From Neoroseomonas eburnea (GTDB lineage Bacteria; Pseudomonadota; Alphaproteobacteria; Acetobacterales; Acetobacteraceae): 64,000 bases of DNA. The notes below the pieces were generated by a model. It ran no database searches. It saw only the letters and a list, made by a program, of their open reading frames with translations, and had not been told where the DNA came from. Positions 35,381-42,724 of the stretch are shown here, piece after piece. The translations under genes and the position numbers were made by a program. Location of the stretch: the NCBI RefSeq assembly GCF_018129005.1, contig NZ_JAAEDL010000019.1, forward strand, positions 51,516 through 115,515, written 5' to 3'. Positions within the stretch are counted from its first letter, which is position 1, and each line of letters starts with the position of its first letter.

Positions 35381-35520
35381 TCAGAGCCCGCTTGGAAGCG
35401 CGCCCCGCGGCGCGTTTCCGGGTCCGGCACCGGCCCGCACCCCCATCTCGCCACCCGTTCCAGCAAACCGACATGGCAGGCCGGGTGGGGGTGCGGGCCG
35501 GTGCCGGACCCTCCAGACGG
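35381..35520 (+). repeat. Structured repeat R2, copy 2, with a perfect 26-bp inverted repeat
   Basis: The element opens CAGAGCCCGCTTGG and has the GGAAGCGCGCC/GGCGCGTTTCC hairpin seen in copy 1. It closes GGTGCCGGACCCTCCAGACGG, also as in copy 1. Between those parts lies an insertion that creates a perfect 26-base inverted repeat, with arms 35420-35445 and 35486-35511 around a 40-base loop. The right end lies four bases from the stop of the MFS gene. It can form a very stable hairpin and may terminate that gene. Confidence 0.8.
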
Positions 35521-35524
35521 TCTC

Positions 35525-36748
35525 TCAGGCCGCGACCGGCACGGTGCGCGGCCCGTCGCGCACCGGCAGGTGGACCAGCGCCGCGAAGGCCGCCGCGGCG
35601 ATGCCGATGCTCCACATCAGGTCGTAGGAACCGGTCGCGTCGAAGACGAGCCCGCCGAGATAGGCCCCGGTGAAGCCGCCGATCTGGTGACCGAGGAAGA
35701 CCAGGCCGAAGATCGTCGCGAGCCAGGGCGTGCCCCAGTTGCGGGCACACAGGGCGACGGTCGGCGGCACGGTGGACAGCCACAGGATGCCCATCAGCGC
35801 CGAGAAGACCATGACGCTCGCGGTCGTCTTCTCGACCATCATGAAGCCGGTCATCAGCACGCCGCGGGCGGCGTAGATCGCGACCAGCAGTTCGCGCCGC
35901 TTCCACCGCTGGGTCAGTTCCCCCGAGGCCAGCGAGCCGGCGATGTTGAACAGCCCGATCAGCGAGATCGCCCCGGCGCCGACATAGAGCGGCAGCCCGC
36001 AGGAATGCACGAAGCCCGGCAGATGGACGGTCAGGAAGGAAACGTGCAGCCCGCAGACGAAGAAGCCGAAGAAGAGGCACCAGAAGGAGGAATCGCCGAA
36101 GGCGCGACGCAGAGCGGCGCCCGCCGTCTCCGAATTCTGCGCGCTCCCCGCCACCGCCGGGGACCGGTCCGCCAGCGGCAGCGCGAGCGGGATCATCAGC
36201 AGCGCCGCCGCCGCCATGGCGATGAGCGCCCACTGCCAGCCGAAGCCCGAAATGCCGAGCCCGGCCAGCGGCACCACCAGGAACTGCCCCGCCGACGACC
36301 CCGCCGTGCCGAGGCCGACGGCGCGACCGCGCATGTTCTCGGGCAGCAGCCGCGTGAGGCTGGCGATGATGACCGGCATGCCGGCCGCAGAGACCGCCGC
36401 CCCCATCACGACTCCGGCAAAAAAGGTGAAGATCGGCAGCCCGCCCGACAGCGCCATGCCGAGGATGCCGCCGGCATAGGCCAGCGCGCCGCCGATGATG
36501 ACGATTCGCCCGCCGAAGCGATCGGCGAACTGGCCCATGATCGGCTGCGTCACGCCGTTCAGCAGCACCTGCAGCGCGATCGCGAAGGCGAAGCCCGAGG
36601 CCGACCAGGCATGCGCCTCCGTCATCGGCGCGAGGAAGAGGCCGAAGGATTGGCGCAGCCCCATGGCCAGCATGGCGCCGGCCACGGCGCAGGCGATCAG
36701 GAGGCCGGCGGGCAGGACCGCCCGGGCGGCGGCAGGAGGGAGGCTCAT
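35525..36748 (-). CDS. MFS transporter
   Basis: The 407-residue protein has twelve predicted transmembrane helices and the MFS loop motif GQFADRFGGR between helices 2 and 3. Sequence such as GLRQSFGLFLAPMTEAHAWS near the N-terminus is typical of the monocarboxylate/oxalate-formate type subgroup. The substrate is unknown, though carboxylates are the best guess. The ATG at 36748 has a GGAGG-like site just upstream; an extension to 36895 would run through the tRNA gene antisense and is rejected. Confidence 0.92.
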   Translation of the reverse strand: MSLPPAAARAVLPAGLLIACAVAGAMLAMGLRQSFGLFLAPMTEAHAWSASGFAFAIALQVLLNGVTQPIMGQFADRFGGRIVIIGGALAYAGGILGMALSGGLPIFTFFAGVVMGAAVSAAGMPVIIASLTRLLPENMRGRAVGLGTAGSSAGQFLVVPLAGLGISGFGWQWALIAMAAAALLMIPLALPLADRSPAVAGSAQNSETAGAALRRAFGDSSFWCLFFGFFVCGLHVSFLTVHLPGFVHSCGLPLYVGAGAISLIGLFNIAGSLASGELTQRWKRRELLVAIYAARGVLMTGFMMVEKTTASVMVFSALMGILWLSTVPPTVALCARNWGTPWLATIFGLVFLGHQIGGFTGAYLGGLVFDATGSYDLMWSIGIAAAAFAALVHLPVRDGPRTVPVAA

Positions 36749-36886
36749 GGCGGGCTCCGGTGTTCGACCCGCTACTTGTCGGTACCCCGGCGTCCCGGCA
36801 ACCGGCGCGGGAATGCAGATCAGCCATGCATTCGCACGCGCGGTTGACGGGGCGCCCCTGCCGGACGTATTCCCCGCGCCTCCGGT

Positions 36887-36963
36887 GGCGGCCATAGCTC
36901 AGTTGGTAGAGCGCCAGGTTGTGGTCCTGGATGTCACGGGTTCGAGTCCCGTTGGTCGCCCCA
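36887..36963 (+). tRNA. tRNA-His (GTG anticodon)
   Basis: The sequence folds as a complete cloverleaf. The acceptor GCGGCCA pairs with TGGTCGC through one G-T, the extra G-1 of tRNA-His is encoded at 36887 opposite C73, and CCA is encoded at 36961-36963. The D arm contains TAGCTCAGTTGGTAGAGC. The anticodon loop TTGTGGT has GTG at 36921-36923. The T arm contains GGTTCGAGTCC. It is the only tRNA found in the window. Confidence 0.97.
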
Positions 36964-37045
36964 CCCTGCCTTCCGTAGAATTCATCTTGCGGCGATCTTC
37001 GGAACCGCCATCCTGCCCGCTGGAAGCAGGCCAGAGGACGCGCAG

Positions 37046-37732
37046 GTGAATGCGGTAGTTCCCCCTTCAAAATGGGTCCCCGAATTCCGGGATATCGCGA
37101 AATTCCTGCCGGACTGGCAGCCGCAGTGCATCTTCGACGTCGGCGCAAACAAGGGACAGAGCTGCACCGCCTATGCCGGCATGTTCCCGGCGGCGACCAT
37201 CCACGCCTTCGAGCCGGTGCCGCAGAGCTTCGAAAGCCTGCGGATCGCGGCGGGGCAGTACCCGAACATCGCCGTGCATCAGTTGGCGCTCTCCTCGGCT
37301 CCTGGCATCGTGAAGATGACCGCCGCCGGGGCATCGACGATGAACCGTATCGTCTCGGGCGACACAGCGGAATCCCCCGACGGAATCGAGGTCCGAGCCG
37401 TCCCGGGGCACATCGTCGCCGCCGAGCTCGGGATCTCCCGGATATCCTTCCTGAAGATCGATACCGAGGGCCATGACCTCGATGTCCTCCTCGGGTTTTC
37501 CCCGCTGCTGCCCCAAGTCGATTTCGTCGAAGTCGAGGCGGCGATGAATCCCTACAACAAGACGCATGTGCAGTTTCGCCTCCTTGAAGACACCTTGAGG
37601 AACTTCGGCTTCCTGTTGTTTCGGTTCTACGAGCAGGCGATGGAGTTCCAGCGCGGAGGCCGCCCGGTCCTGCGGCGGACCAACCCGCTCTTCATCAACC
37701 AGCGTCTCGTCGATACGGGTGGCATCCAGTGA
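37046..37732 (+). CDS. FkbM-family methyltransferase
   Basis: The 228-residue protein has the FkbM SAM-binding pattern: IFDVGANKGQSCTAYAGMFP, then HAFEPVPQSFESL, and the later FLKIDTEGHDLDVLLG. FkbM enzymes methylate oxygen atoms in sugars or polyketides. The start is GTG at 37046. Codon use is looser than in neighbours, with ATA, TTT and TTG codons and lower third-base GC, which suggests recent acquisition. It begins 82 bases after tRNA-His, a frequent integration target. The stop overlaps the next start as GTGA. Confidence 0.88.
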   Translation: MNAVVPPSKWVPEFRDIAKFLPDWQPQCIFDVGANKGQSCTAYAGMFPAATIHAFEPVPQSFESLRIAAGQYPNIAVHQLALSSAPGIVKMTAAGASTMNRIVSGDTAESPDGIEVRAVPGHIVAAELGISRISFLKIDTEGHDLDVLLGFSPLLPQVDFVEVEAAMNPYNKTHVQFRLLEDTLRNFGFLLFRFYEQAMEFQRGGRPVLRRTNPLFINQRLVDTGGIQ

Positions 37733-38526
37733 GCGTCATCCCTGACATGCGGCTCAACGGCCGCGCGGCACTGATCACCGGCGGCTCGAAGGGCCTCGGC
37801 CTCGCCATGGCGAAGGCCTTCGCCCAGGCGGGCGGCAATGTCGCGCTGGTCGCGCGCGGGGCGGAGGCGCTCGGCCGCGCCGAGGCGGAGGTGCGCGAAG
37901 CCGCACCCACCGCCAGGGTCGCCGCCATCGCCTGCGACATCCGCACGCCGGAAGGCTGCGCGCAGGCCTATACCGGCACCGTGCGGGCGCTCGGCCGGGT
38001 GGACATCCTGGTCAACAACGCAGGCACCTCGCAGCGCGGCCCCTTCCTCGAGGTGAGCGACGAACTCTGGCAGGACGACCTCGACCTCAAGCTCTTCGCC
38101 GCCATCCGGCTGGCGCGGCTGGCCCTGCCGGGCATGCGGGACCGCAGATGGGGGCGGATCATCAACGTGCTGAACATCGGCGCCAAGGCACCGAAGGCGA
38201 CCTCCACGCCCACCAGCGTCAGCCGCGCCGCCGGCATGGCGCTGACCAAGGCGCTGGCCAACGAGTTCGCCCCCCACAACGTGCTGGTGAACGCGATGCT
38301 GGTCGGCATCATCGAGAGCGACCAGTGGGTCCGCCGGCACGCGGCCGACCAGCGCAACATCTCCTGGGAGGAGTGGAAGGCGGAGCAGGGCAAGGCGGTG
38401 CCGCTCGGGCGGATCGGCAAGGCGGAGGAATTCGCCGCCATGGCCCTGCTGCTCGCCTCCGACGCCGGCGGCTACGTCACCGGCACGGCCATCAACGTGG
38501 ATGGCGGCGCGAGCCCGGTCGTCTGA
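37729..38526 (+). CDS. SDR-family protein lacking the catalytic residues
   Basis: The 265-residue protein has a normal Rossmann fold: LITGGSKGLGLAMAKAFAQ, DILVNNAG and the C-terminal YVTGTAINVDGG. The catalytic tetrad is not there. Where SDRs have Ser, this has NVLNIGAKAP, and where they have YxxxK it has TSVSR before AAGMALTKALANEF. Loss of Ser, Tyr and Lys together suggests a non-classical chemistry or a binding or regulatory role. GTG at 37729 overlaps the FkbM stop, so the two genes are coupled. Confidence 0.85.
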   Translation: MSVIPDMRLNGRAALITGGSKGLGLAMAKAFAQAGGNVALVARGAEALGRAEAEVREAAPTARVAAIACDIRTPEGCAQAYTGTVRALGRVDILVNNAGTSQRGPFLEVSDELWQDDLDLKLFAAIRLARLALPGMRDRRWGRIINVLNIGAKAPKATSTPTSVSRAAGMALTKALANEFAPHNVLVNAMLVGIIESDQWVRRHAADQRNISWEEWKAEQGKAVPLGRIGKAEEFAAMALLLASDAGGYVTGTAINVDGGASPVV

Positions 38527-38612
38527 CCCCCGGGCGCGGAAGGGGTTCCATTCGCATGTCACTGGGGATCGTGAGCAGATTTCGCGGCTGTCGCGCCCAA
38601 GGGAGAATGCCT

Positions 38613-38716
38613 AGAGCGGTTTCCGTTCGCCTCGGCTCACGGCAACCGCTCCAGCCTCTTGTTTTCGCGAGCATCCTTACCCGATCAGGTGATTCGACCT
38701 GATCGGGTTCCGCTCC
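38613..38716. repeat. Intergenic repeat R3 with 12-bp hairpin
   Basis: Two nested structures are seen. GAGCGGTT (38614-38621) is complementary to AACCGCTC (38644-38651). ACCCGATCAGGT (38679-38690) pairs perfectly with ACCTGATCGGGT (38697-38708) around GATTCG. The element ends TTCCGCTCC, echoing its start. Closely similar GAGCGG/CCGATCAGGT repeats are widespread in alphaproteobacterial genomes. It lies in the 276-base gap between the SDR gene and the next hypothetical and may terminate the SDR transcript. Confidence 0.7.
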
Positions 38717-38802
38717 AGCGCCGCCCGCCGGAAGCCGCCTCCCCGGCGCCGGCGCGAAGCCCTTCATCCCCGCGCGGCGCGGATCGCGCTGTACTCGGCA
38801 TC

Positions 38803-39600
38803 ATGATCCTGCGCCGCACGCTGATCGCCTCGCCCTTCCTTCTCGCGACCCGCCCCGTCCGCGCGGAGACGCCAGCGCCGGAGGCGAGGGAGGACGAAGC
38901 CGCGCAGCGCCGCCCGCCACGCCTGCCGACACCGCGCCCCGTCCGCCTGCGGCCCGGCGCCGAGCCGGTGACGCTGGAGGCGAGCAACTCGGGCTGGGGC
39001 AGCGGTGGCGAAAGGCCGGGCCTCGCGCTGCGCTTCACCGGCGCCGGCGCGCCGGCGGAAGAGTTCCGCCTCCCCTCCTGGTACGGGTATGCGCGCGTCA
39101 TCGCCGTGCGGCAGATGCGCGGCCGCGACGTGGTCCTCGCCGCCTTCGAGGGCAATACCGGCACCGGCACCTACCAGGAGATCCAGGCGGTGATCGGCCA
39201 GGACGACGAAGGTACCGCACGGATCCTGGCGCTGGAGACGCTGCACTACCGTCTGATCGGCCCCTGCGAGGGCGGGACCTGGCTGAGCATCCGCGCGACG
39301 CCGCTCGCCGATGGCGGCGGGCTGCGGCTCGATCACTACTGGCGCCGGCAGGCCGGGAACTGCCCGCCGCGTCCCGGCGGCCCGGCGCGCAGCCGTGCGG
39401 AGTGGGGCACGACCCTTGCTTGGTCCGGCCGCGGGCCGATGCGGGTGCCGGCGCCGCTGCGCGCCGCGCCGCGCCACCGCCGGCTGGTCGAGGACTCCCG
39501 CGCCAAGGTCGCTCGCTGGCTGGCCCAGGCGCCGCGCACCGGCGTGACACCGGATGACGTCGAGGCGCTCGGCCTGATGGAGGTGATGGAAGCGCTCTGA
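38803..39600 (+). CDS. Secreted hypothetical protein
   Basis: The ATG at 38803 opens a signal peptide, MILRRTLIASPFLLATRPVRA, and the mature 245 residues have no family I recognise. A Pro/Arg-rich linker (about 25-55) precedes a compact domain with GLALRFTGAGAPAEEFRLPSWYGYARVIAVRQ and DVVLAAFEGNTGTGTYQEIQAVIG, which reads as beta-rich. Two cysteines (GPCEGG and GNCPPR) could pair. The gene ends four bases before the convergent hydantoinase-type gene. Codon bias supports it as real. Confidence 0.72.
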   Translation: MILRRTLIASPFLLATRPVRAETPAPEAREDEAAQRRPPRLPTPRPVRLRPGAEPVTLEASNSGWGSGGERPGLALRFTGAGAPAEEFRLPSWYGYARVIAVRQMRGRDVVLAAFEGNTGTGTYQEIQAVIGQDDEGTARILALETLHYRLIGPCEGGTWLSIRATPLADGGGLRLDHYWRRQAGNCPPRPGGPARSRAEWGTTLAWSGRGPMRVPAPLRAAPRHRRLVEDSRAKVARWLAQAPRTGVTPDDVEALGLMEVMEAL

Positions 39601-39604
39601 TCGC

Positions 39605-41092
39605 CTACCGCGAGGCCGGCGGCGCCGGGTCGAAGCCGTCCGGCACGACGCCGCGCGGACGGATCATGTCGTAGGGCCCGCGCGGCAGGAAGCGGCCGGT
39701 GCCGGGCTCCGCCTGCACCTTGCCGTCGCGCATCACCACCTCGCCGCGCCGGATCGTCGCGACGGGCCAGCCGGTGACCTCCATCCCTTCGTACGGCGTG
39801 TAGTCGATCGCGTGCTGCATCAGCGCGTTGGTGATCGTCACCTTCTTCTTCGGGTCCCACAACGCCAGGTCCGCATCCGCACCTACAGCGATGATGCCCT
39901 TGCGTGGCGCGAGGCCCATCAGCCGCGCCGGGTTGGTGCTGGTCAGCCGGACGAACTCGTCGAGCGTGATGCGGCCCTTGGAGACGCCCTCGCTGAACAT
40001 GATCGGCAGCCGCGCGGCGAAGCCCGGGATGCCGTTGGGGATGTCGCGGAACACCGCGCCGGTGCCGTTCTGCCGCTTGCCCTTGTCGCCCTCGTAGGAG
40101 AACGCGCAATGGTCCGACGACACCACATCGAGCGTGCCGCGCCGGATCATCTCCCAGATGCGGGCGTGCTCCTCCGTCGTGCGGGGGGACGGGCTGCACA
40201 TGAACTTCGCACCCTCGAAGCCTGGCCGGTCCATGTCGGCGGCGGTCAGGGCGACGTATTGCGGGCAGGTCTCGCCCCACACCTTCACGCCGCGCGCCTG
40301 GCCGCGGGCGATCTCCTCCGCCGCCTCGGCGCAGCTCACGTGGAAGACCTGGATCGGCTGGTCCACCAGTTCGGCGAGCGCGATGGCGCGGTGCGTCGCC
40401 TCGCGCTCGACGATCGGCGGGCGCGACCAGGCATGGTATTTCGGCGCGGCCATGCCGTGCTTCAGCAGCTCCGCCGTGCGCCACGAAATCGCGGCGTAAT
40501 TCTCGCAATGGACGGTGACGAGGCAGCCGAGCTCGCGCGCCTTGGTCAGCACGCGCAGGAACTGCGCATCCGACAGGTGCAGCGGCTCATAGGTCAGGAA
40601 GACCTTCAGGCTGCGCACGCCCTCGGCGACCACGCGCGGCACCTCTTCCTCCATCACCGCGTCGGTCGGGTCGCTGATGATCTGGTGGAAGGAATGGTCG
40701 AGCATCCCCTTCGCCGCGCGCGCCCGGTAGTCGACGTAGCGCTCCCAGATCCCGAAGCCCTTCCATTGCGGGATGAAGCAGACGACGGAGGTGGTGCCGC
40801 CGGCGAAGGCCGAGGCCGAGGCGGTGGCGAAGCTCTCCTCGTTCACCGTGACCTGCGGTTCGCCCTCGCCGGCGCCGACATAGCCGCCGCGGGAGGGTTC
40901 CTCGATGTGGCAATGGCTGTCGACGCCGCCGGGCAGGACGAGCAGGCCGTCCGCCTCGATCACCCGCGCGGCGTCGGCGATGCGCTCGGCCAGCGCGACG
41001 ATGCGGCCATCCTTCACGCCGATGTCGCAGCGGACCGTGCCGAAGCCGGTCGCCACCTGGCCGCCGCGCACCGCGAGGTCGTATTCCGCCAT
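39605..41092 (-). CDS. hydA: Dihydropyrimidinase / hydantoinase
   Basis: This 495-residue cyclic amidohydrolase opens dihydropyrimidine or hydantoin rings to N-carbamoyl acids. Metal ligands are visible: HxH at H60/H62 in VDSHCHIEEP, the carbamylated Lys at K163 in SLKVFLTYEP, His in TVHCENY and FHVSCAEA, and the Asp in VSSDHCAF. The HCHIEEP block differs from the DVHTHLDMP of classical D-hydantoinases, so substrate range may differ. No carbamoylase lies nearby. A hairpin separates it from the P450 gene upstream. Confidence 0.9.
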   Translation of the reverse strand: MAEYDLAVRGGQVATGFGTVRCDIGVKDGRIVALAERIADAARVIEADGLLVLPGGVDSHCHIEEPSRGGYVGAGEGEPQVTVNEESFATASASAFAGGTTSVVCFIPQWKGFGIWERYVDYRARAAKGMLDHSFHQIISDPTDAVMEEEVPRVVAEGVRSLKVFLTYEPLHLSDAQFLRVLTKARELGCLVTVHCENYAAISWRTAELLKHGMAAPKYHAWSRPPIVEREATHRAIALAELVDQPIQVFHVSCAEAAEEIARGQARGVKVWGETCPQYVALTAADMDRPGFEGAKFMCSPSPRTTEEHARIWEMIRRGTLDVVSSDHCAFSYEGDKGKRQNGTGAVFRDIPNGIPGFAARLPIMFSEGVSKGRITLDEFVRLTSTNPARLMGLAPRKGIIAVGADADLALWDPKKKVTITNALMQHAIDYTPYEGMEVTGWPVATIRRGEVVMRDGKVQAEPGTGRFLPRGPYDMIRPRGVVPDGFDPAPPASR

Positions 41093-41109
41093 GGCCTGTC
41101 TCCCATCCG

Positions 41110-41133
41110 CTGCGCCGCAACATTGCGGCGCAG
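41110..41133 (-). terminator. Hairpin between the P450 and hydantoinase genes
   Basis: CTGCGCCGCAA and TTGCGGCGCAG are perfect eleven-base arms separated by CA, so the real loop is formed by the inner bases. It lies 18 bases after the P450 stop and 17 before the next start. No T tract follows. It can terminate the P450 message or regulate entry into the hydantoinase gene. Confidence 0.5.
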
Positions 41134-41151
41134 GGACCGGGTCGTCCAGCG

Positions 41152-42513
41152 TCAGCGGGGGGTGATCACCAGGCGCATGCCGCCCTTCGGCCGCAGCGCC
41201 AGGCGGCAGTTCGGCTGCGGCGTAAAGCCCGGCGCCAGGGCGAAGCGGAAGCGGCGGAACAAGGTGGCGGCGAAGACCGTCACCTCCGCCATGCCGAAGG
41301 CCGCGCCGGCGCAGATCCGCGGCCCGATGCCGAAGGGCAGGTAGGCGAAGCGCGGCCGCTGGCGCGCCGCATCGCCGAGGAAGCGTTCCGGGCGGAAGGC
41401 GTGCGGCGCCTCCCACAGGTTCTCGTGCCGGTGCAGCAGCCAGGGCACGGCGAGTACGATGTCGTCCTTGCGGATGTCCCAGCGGCGGATGCGGTCGGGC
41501 TTCACCGCCTGGCGCGCGAAGACGGCGACCGGCGGGTAGAGCCGCATCGATTCCTGGATCACCGCGCGGGTGTAGGCCAGCGTCGGCAGCGCCGCGTGGT
41601 CCGGCGGCCCGGGCGGCAGCGCGGCGAGTTCCCCGGCCATGCGCTCCGCCGTCGCCGGATGCAGCGCGGCGAGCATCGAGGTCCAGGTCAGCGTGATGGC
41701 CGCGCCCTCGGCCCCGGCGAGGAGGAACATCACCACCTCGTCGAGCAGCCGTTCCCCGGTCAGCACCTTGCTGCCGTCCTCGCGCCGGGCGGCGCGCAGG
41801 GCCCGCAGCAGCGGCGTGCCACCTTCCGGCCCCGTGGCCTCCAGCAGCCGCGCGACACGGGCGCGCAGCTCCCGCGCCAGGCCGTTGGCGCGCCGGCGCG
41901 TCAGCCAGCCGAGCATGTCCGGCAGGCCCATCAGGCCAAGCAGGTCCACCACCTCCGCCGCGTCCTGATAGGCGGTGAAGGTTTCGGCGATGACCGCCGC
42001 CTCCTCGCGCGGCACCGACGGCCCGAAGACGGCGAGCAGCAGCACGCGGGTGATGCCCGCGGCATAGGCGGCGGCGACATCCACCGGGCCGGTCGCGCGG
42101 GCGAAGTCCTCGGCGGTCTCCTCCGCCGCCTGCACGAAGCAGGGGTGGAACTGCGCGAGGCCCGAAGGGTGCAGCGGCGGCGACACTGCCTCGCGCTTCT
42201 CGGCCCAGTCGTCGCCCCAGGCGATGAAGCAGGACCCGCCGACGACCGGGCGCAGCGCGTCCTCCAGGAAGCGGGACTTGCGCTGATAGGTCTCGTGCCT
42301 GGCGACGAAGACCTCGCGCACCACCTCCGGCGCATTGGCGACCAGGATCAGCCGGCCGGGCAGCCGCGTGGTGAAGACCTGGCGGCGATAGGCATCGGCC
42401 GGGAAAATCGAGAGCACGTCGCGGCGCGCCCGCAACAGCCCCGTGAGCGCGGATGGCGCGCGCCAGGCCGGCGCGGGCATGGGCGGGACGAAGTCGGCGG
42501 TCGCGTCGCTCAT
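41152..42513 (-). CDS. Cytochrome P450
   Basis: The 453-residue P450 has the heme Cys at C401 in FGIGPRICAGAAFGMAE, ExxR in IQESMRLYPP, and an aromatic PERF region (FRPERFLG). It resembles the CYP102/CYP4-like long-chain type in its overall pattern. The I helix reads FLLAGAEGAAITLTW, so the acidic residue is kept but the usual neighbouring Thr is replaced by Gly. The N-terminus has no membrane anchor. No redox partner gene is adjacent. It is divergent from the oxidoreductase fusion gene across 211 bases. Confidence 0.92.
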   Translation of the reverse strand: MSDATADFVPPMPAPAWRAPSALTGLLRARRDVLSIFPADAYRRQVFTTRLPGRLILVANAPEVVREVFVARHETYQRKSRFLEDALRPVVGGSCFIAWGDDWAEKREAVSPPLHPSGLAQFHPCFVQAAEETAEDFARATGPVDVAAAYAAGITRVLLLAVFGPSVPREEAAVIAETFTAYQDAAEVVDLLGLMGLPDMLGWLTRRRANGLARELRARVARLLEATGPEGGTPLLRALRAARREDGSKVLTGERLLDEVVMFLLAGAEGAAITLTWTSMLAALHPATAERMAGELAALPPGPPDHAALPTLAYTRAVIQESMRLYPPVAVFARQAVKPDRIRRWDIRKDDIVLAVPWLLHRHENLWEAPHAFRPERFLGDAARQRPRFAYLPFGIGPRICAGAAFGMAEVTVFAATLFRRFRFALAPGFTPQPNCRLALRPKGGMRLVITPR

Positions 42514-42724
42514 GCTGCTGGCCGAGGCATAGCGTGCCGTCCCCGGCCTGTCACCGCCGGGCGGTGGCGCCGCACGCTCGTGGCGAAGCGTGCCTGCGGA
42601 GGCCTCGATGCCGCTGCCGGGCGCGCCGCCGCCGGCATGGTCTCCGTGACCCGGCCAATCTCCGGGAGACTGGCGATGCGCGCGAGCATCGCGCGACATC
42701 CGGGGATGGACGCGGGGGCACCGC

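Noticed and set aside
36965..37045. A possible attachment site after tRNA-His
   Set aside because: I searched downstream for a copy of the tRNA 3' end (GGTTCGAGTCCCG) and saw none in the window.
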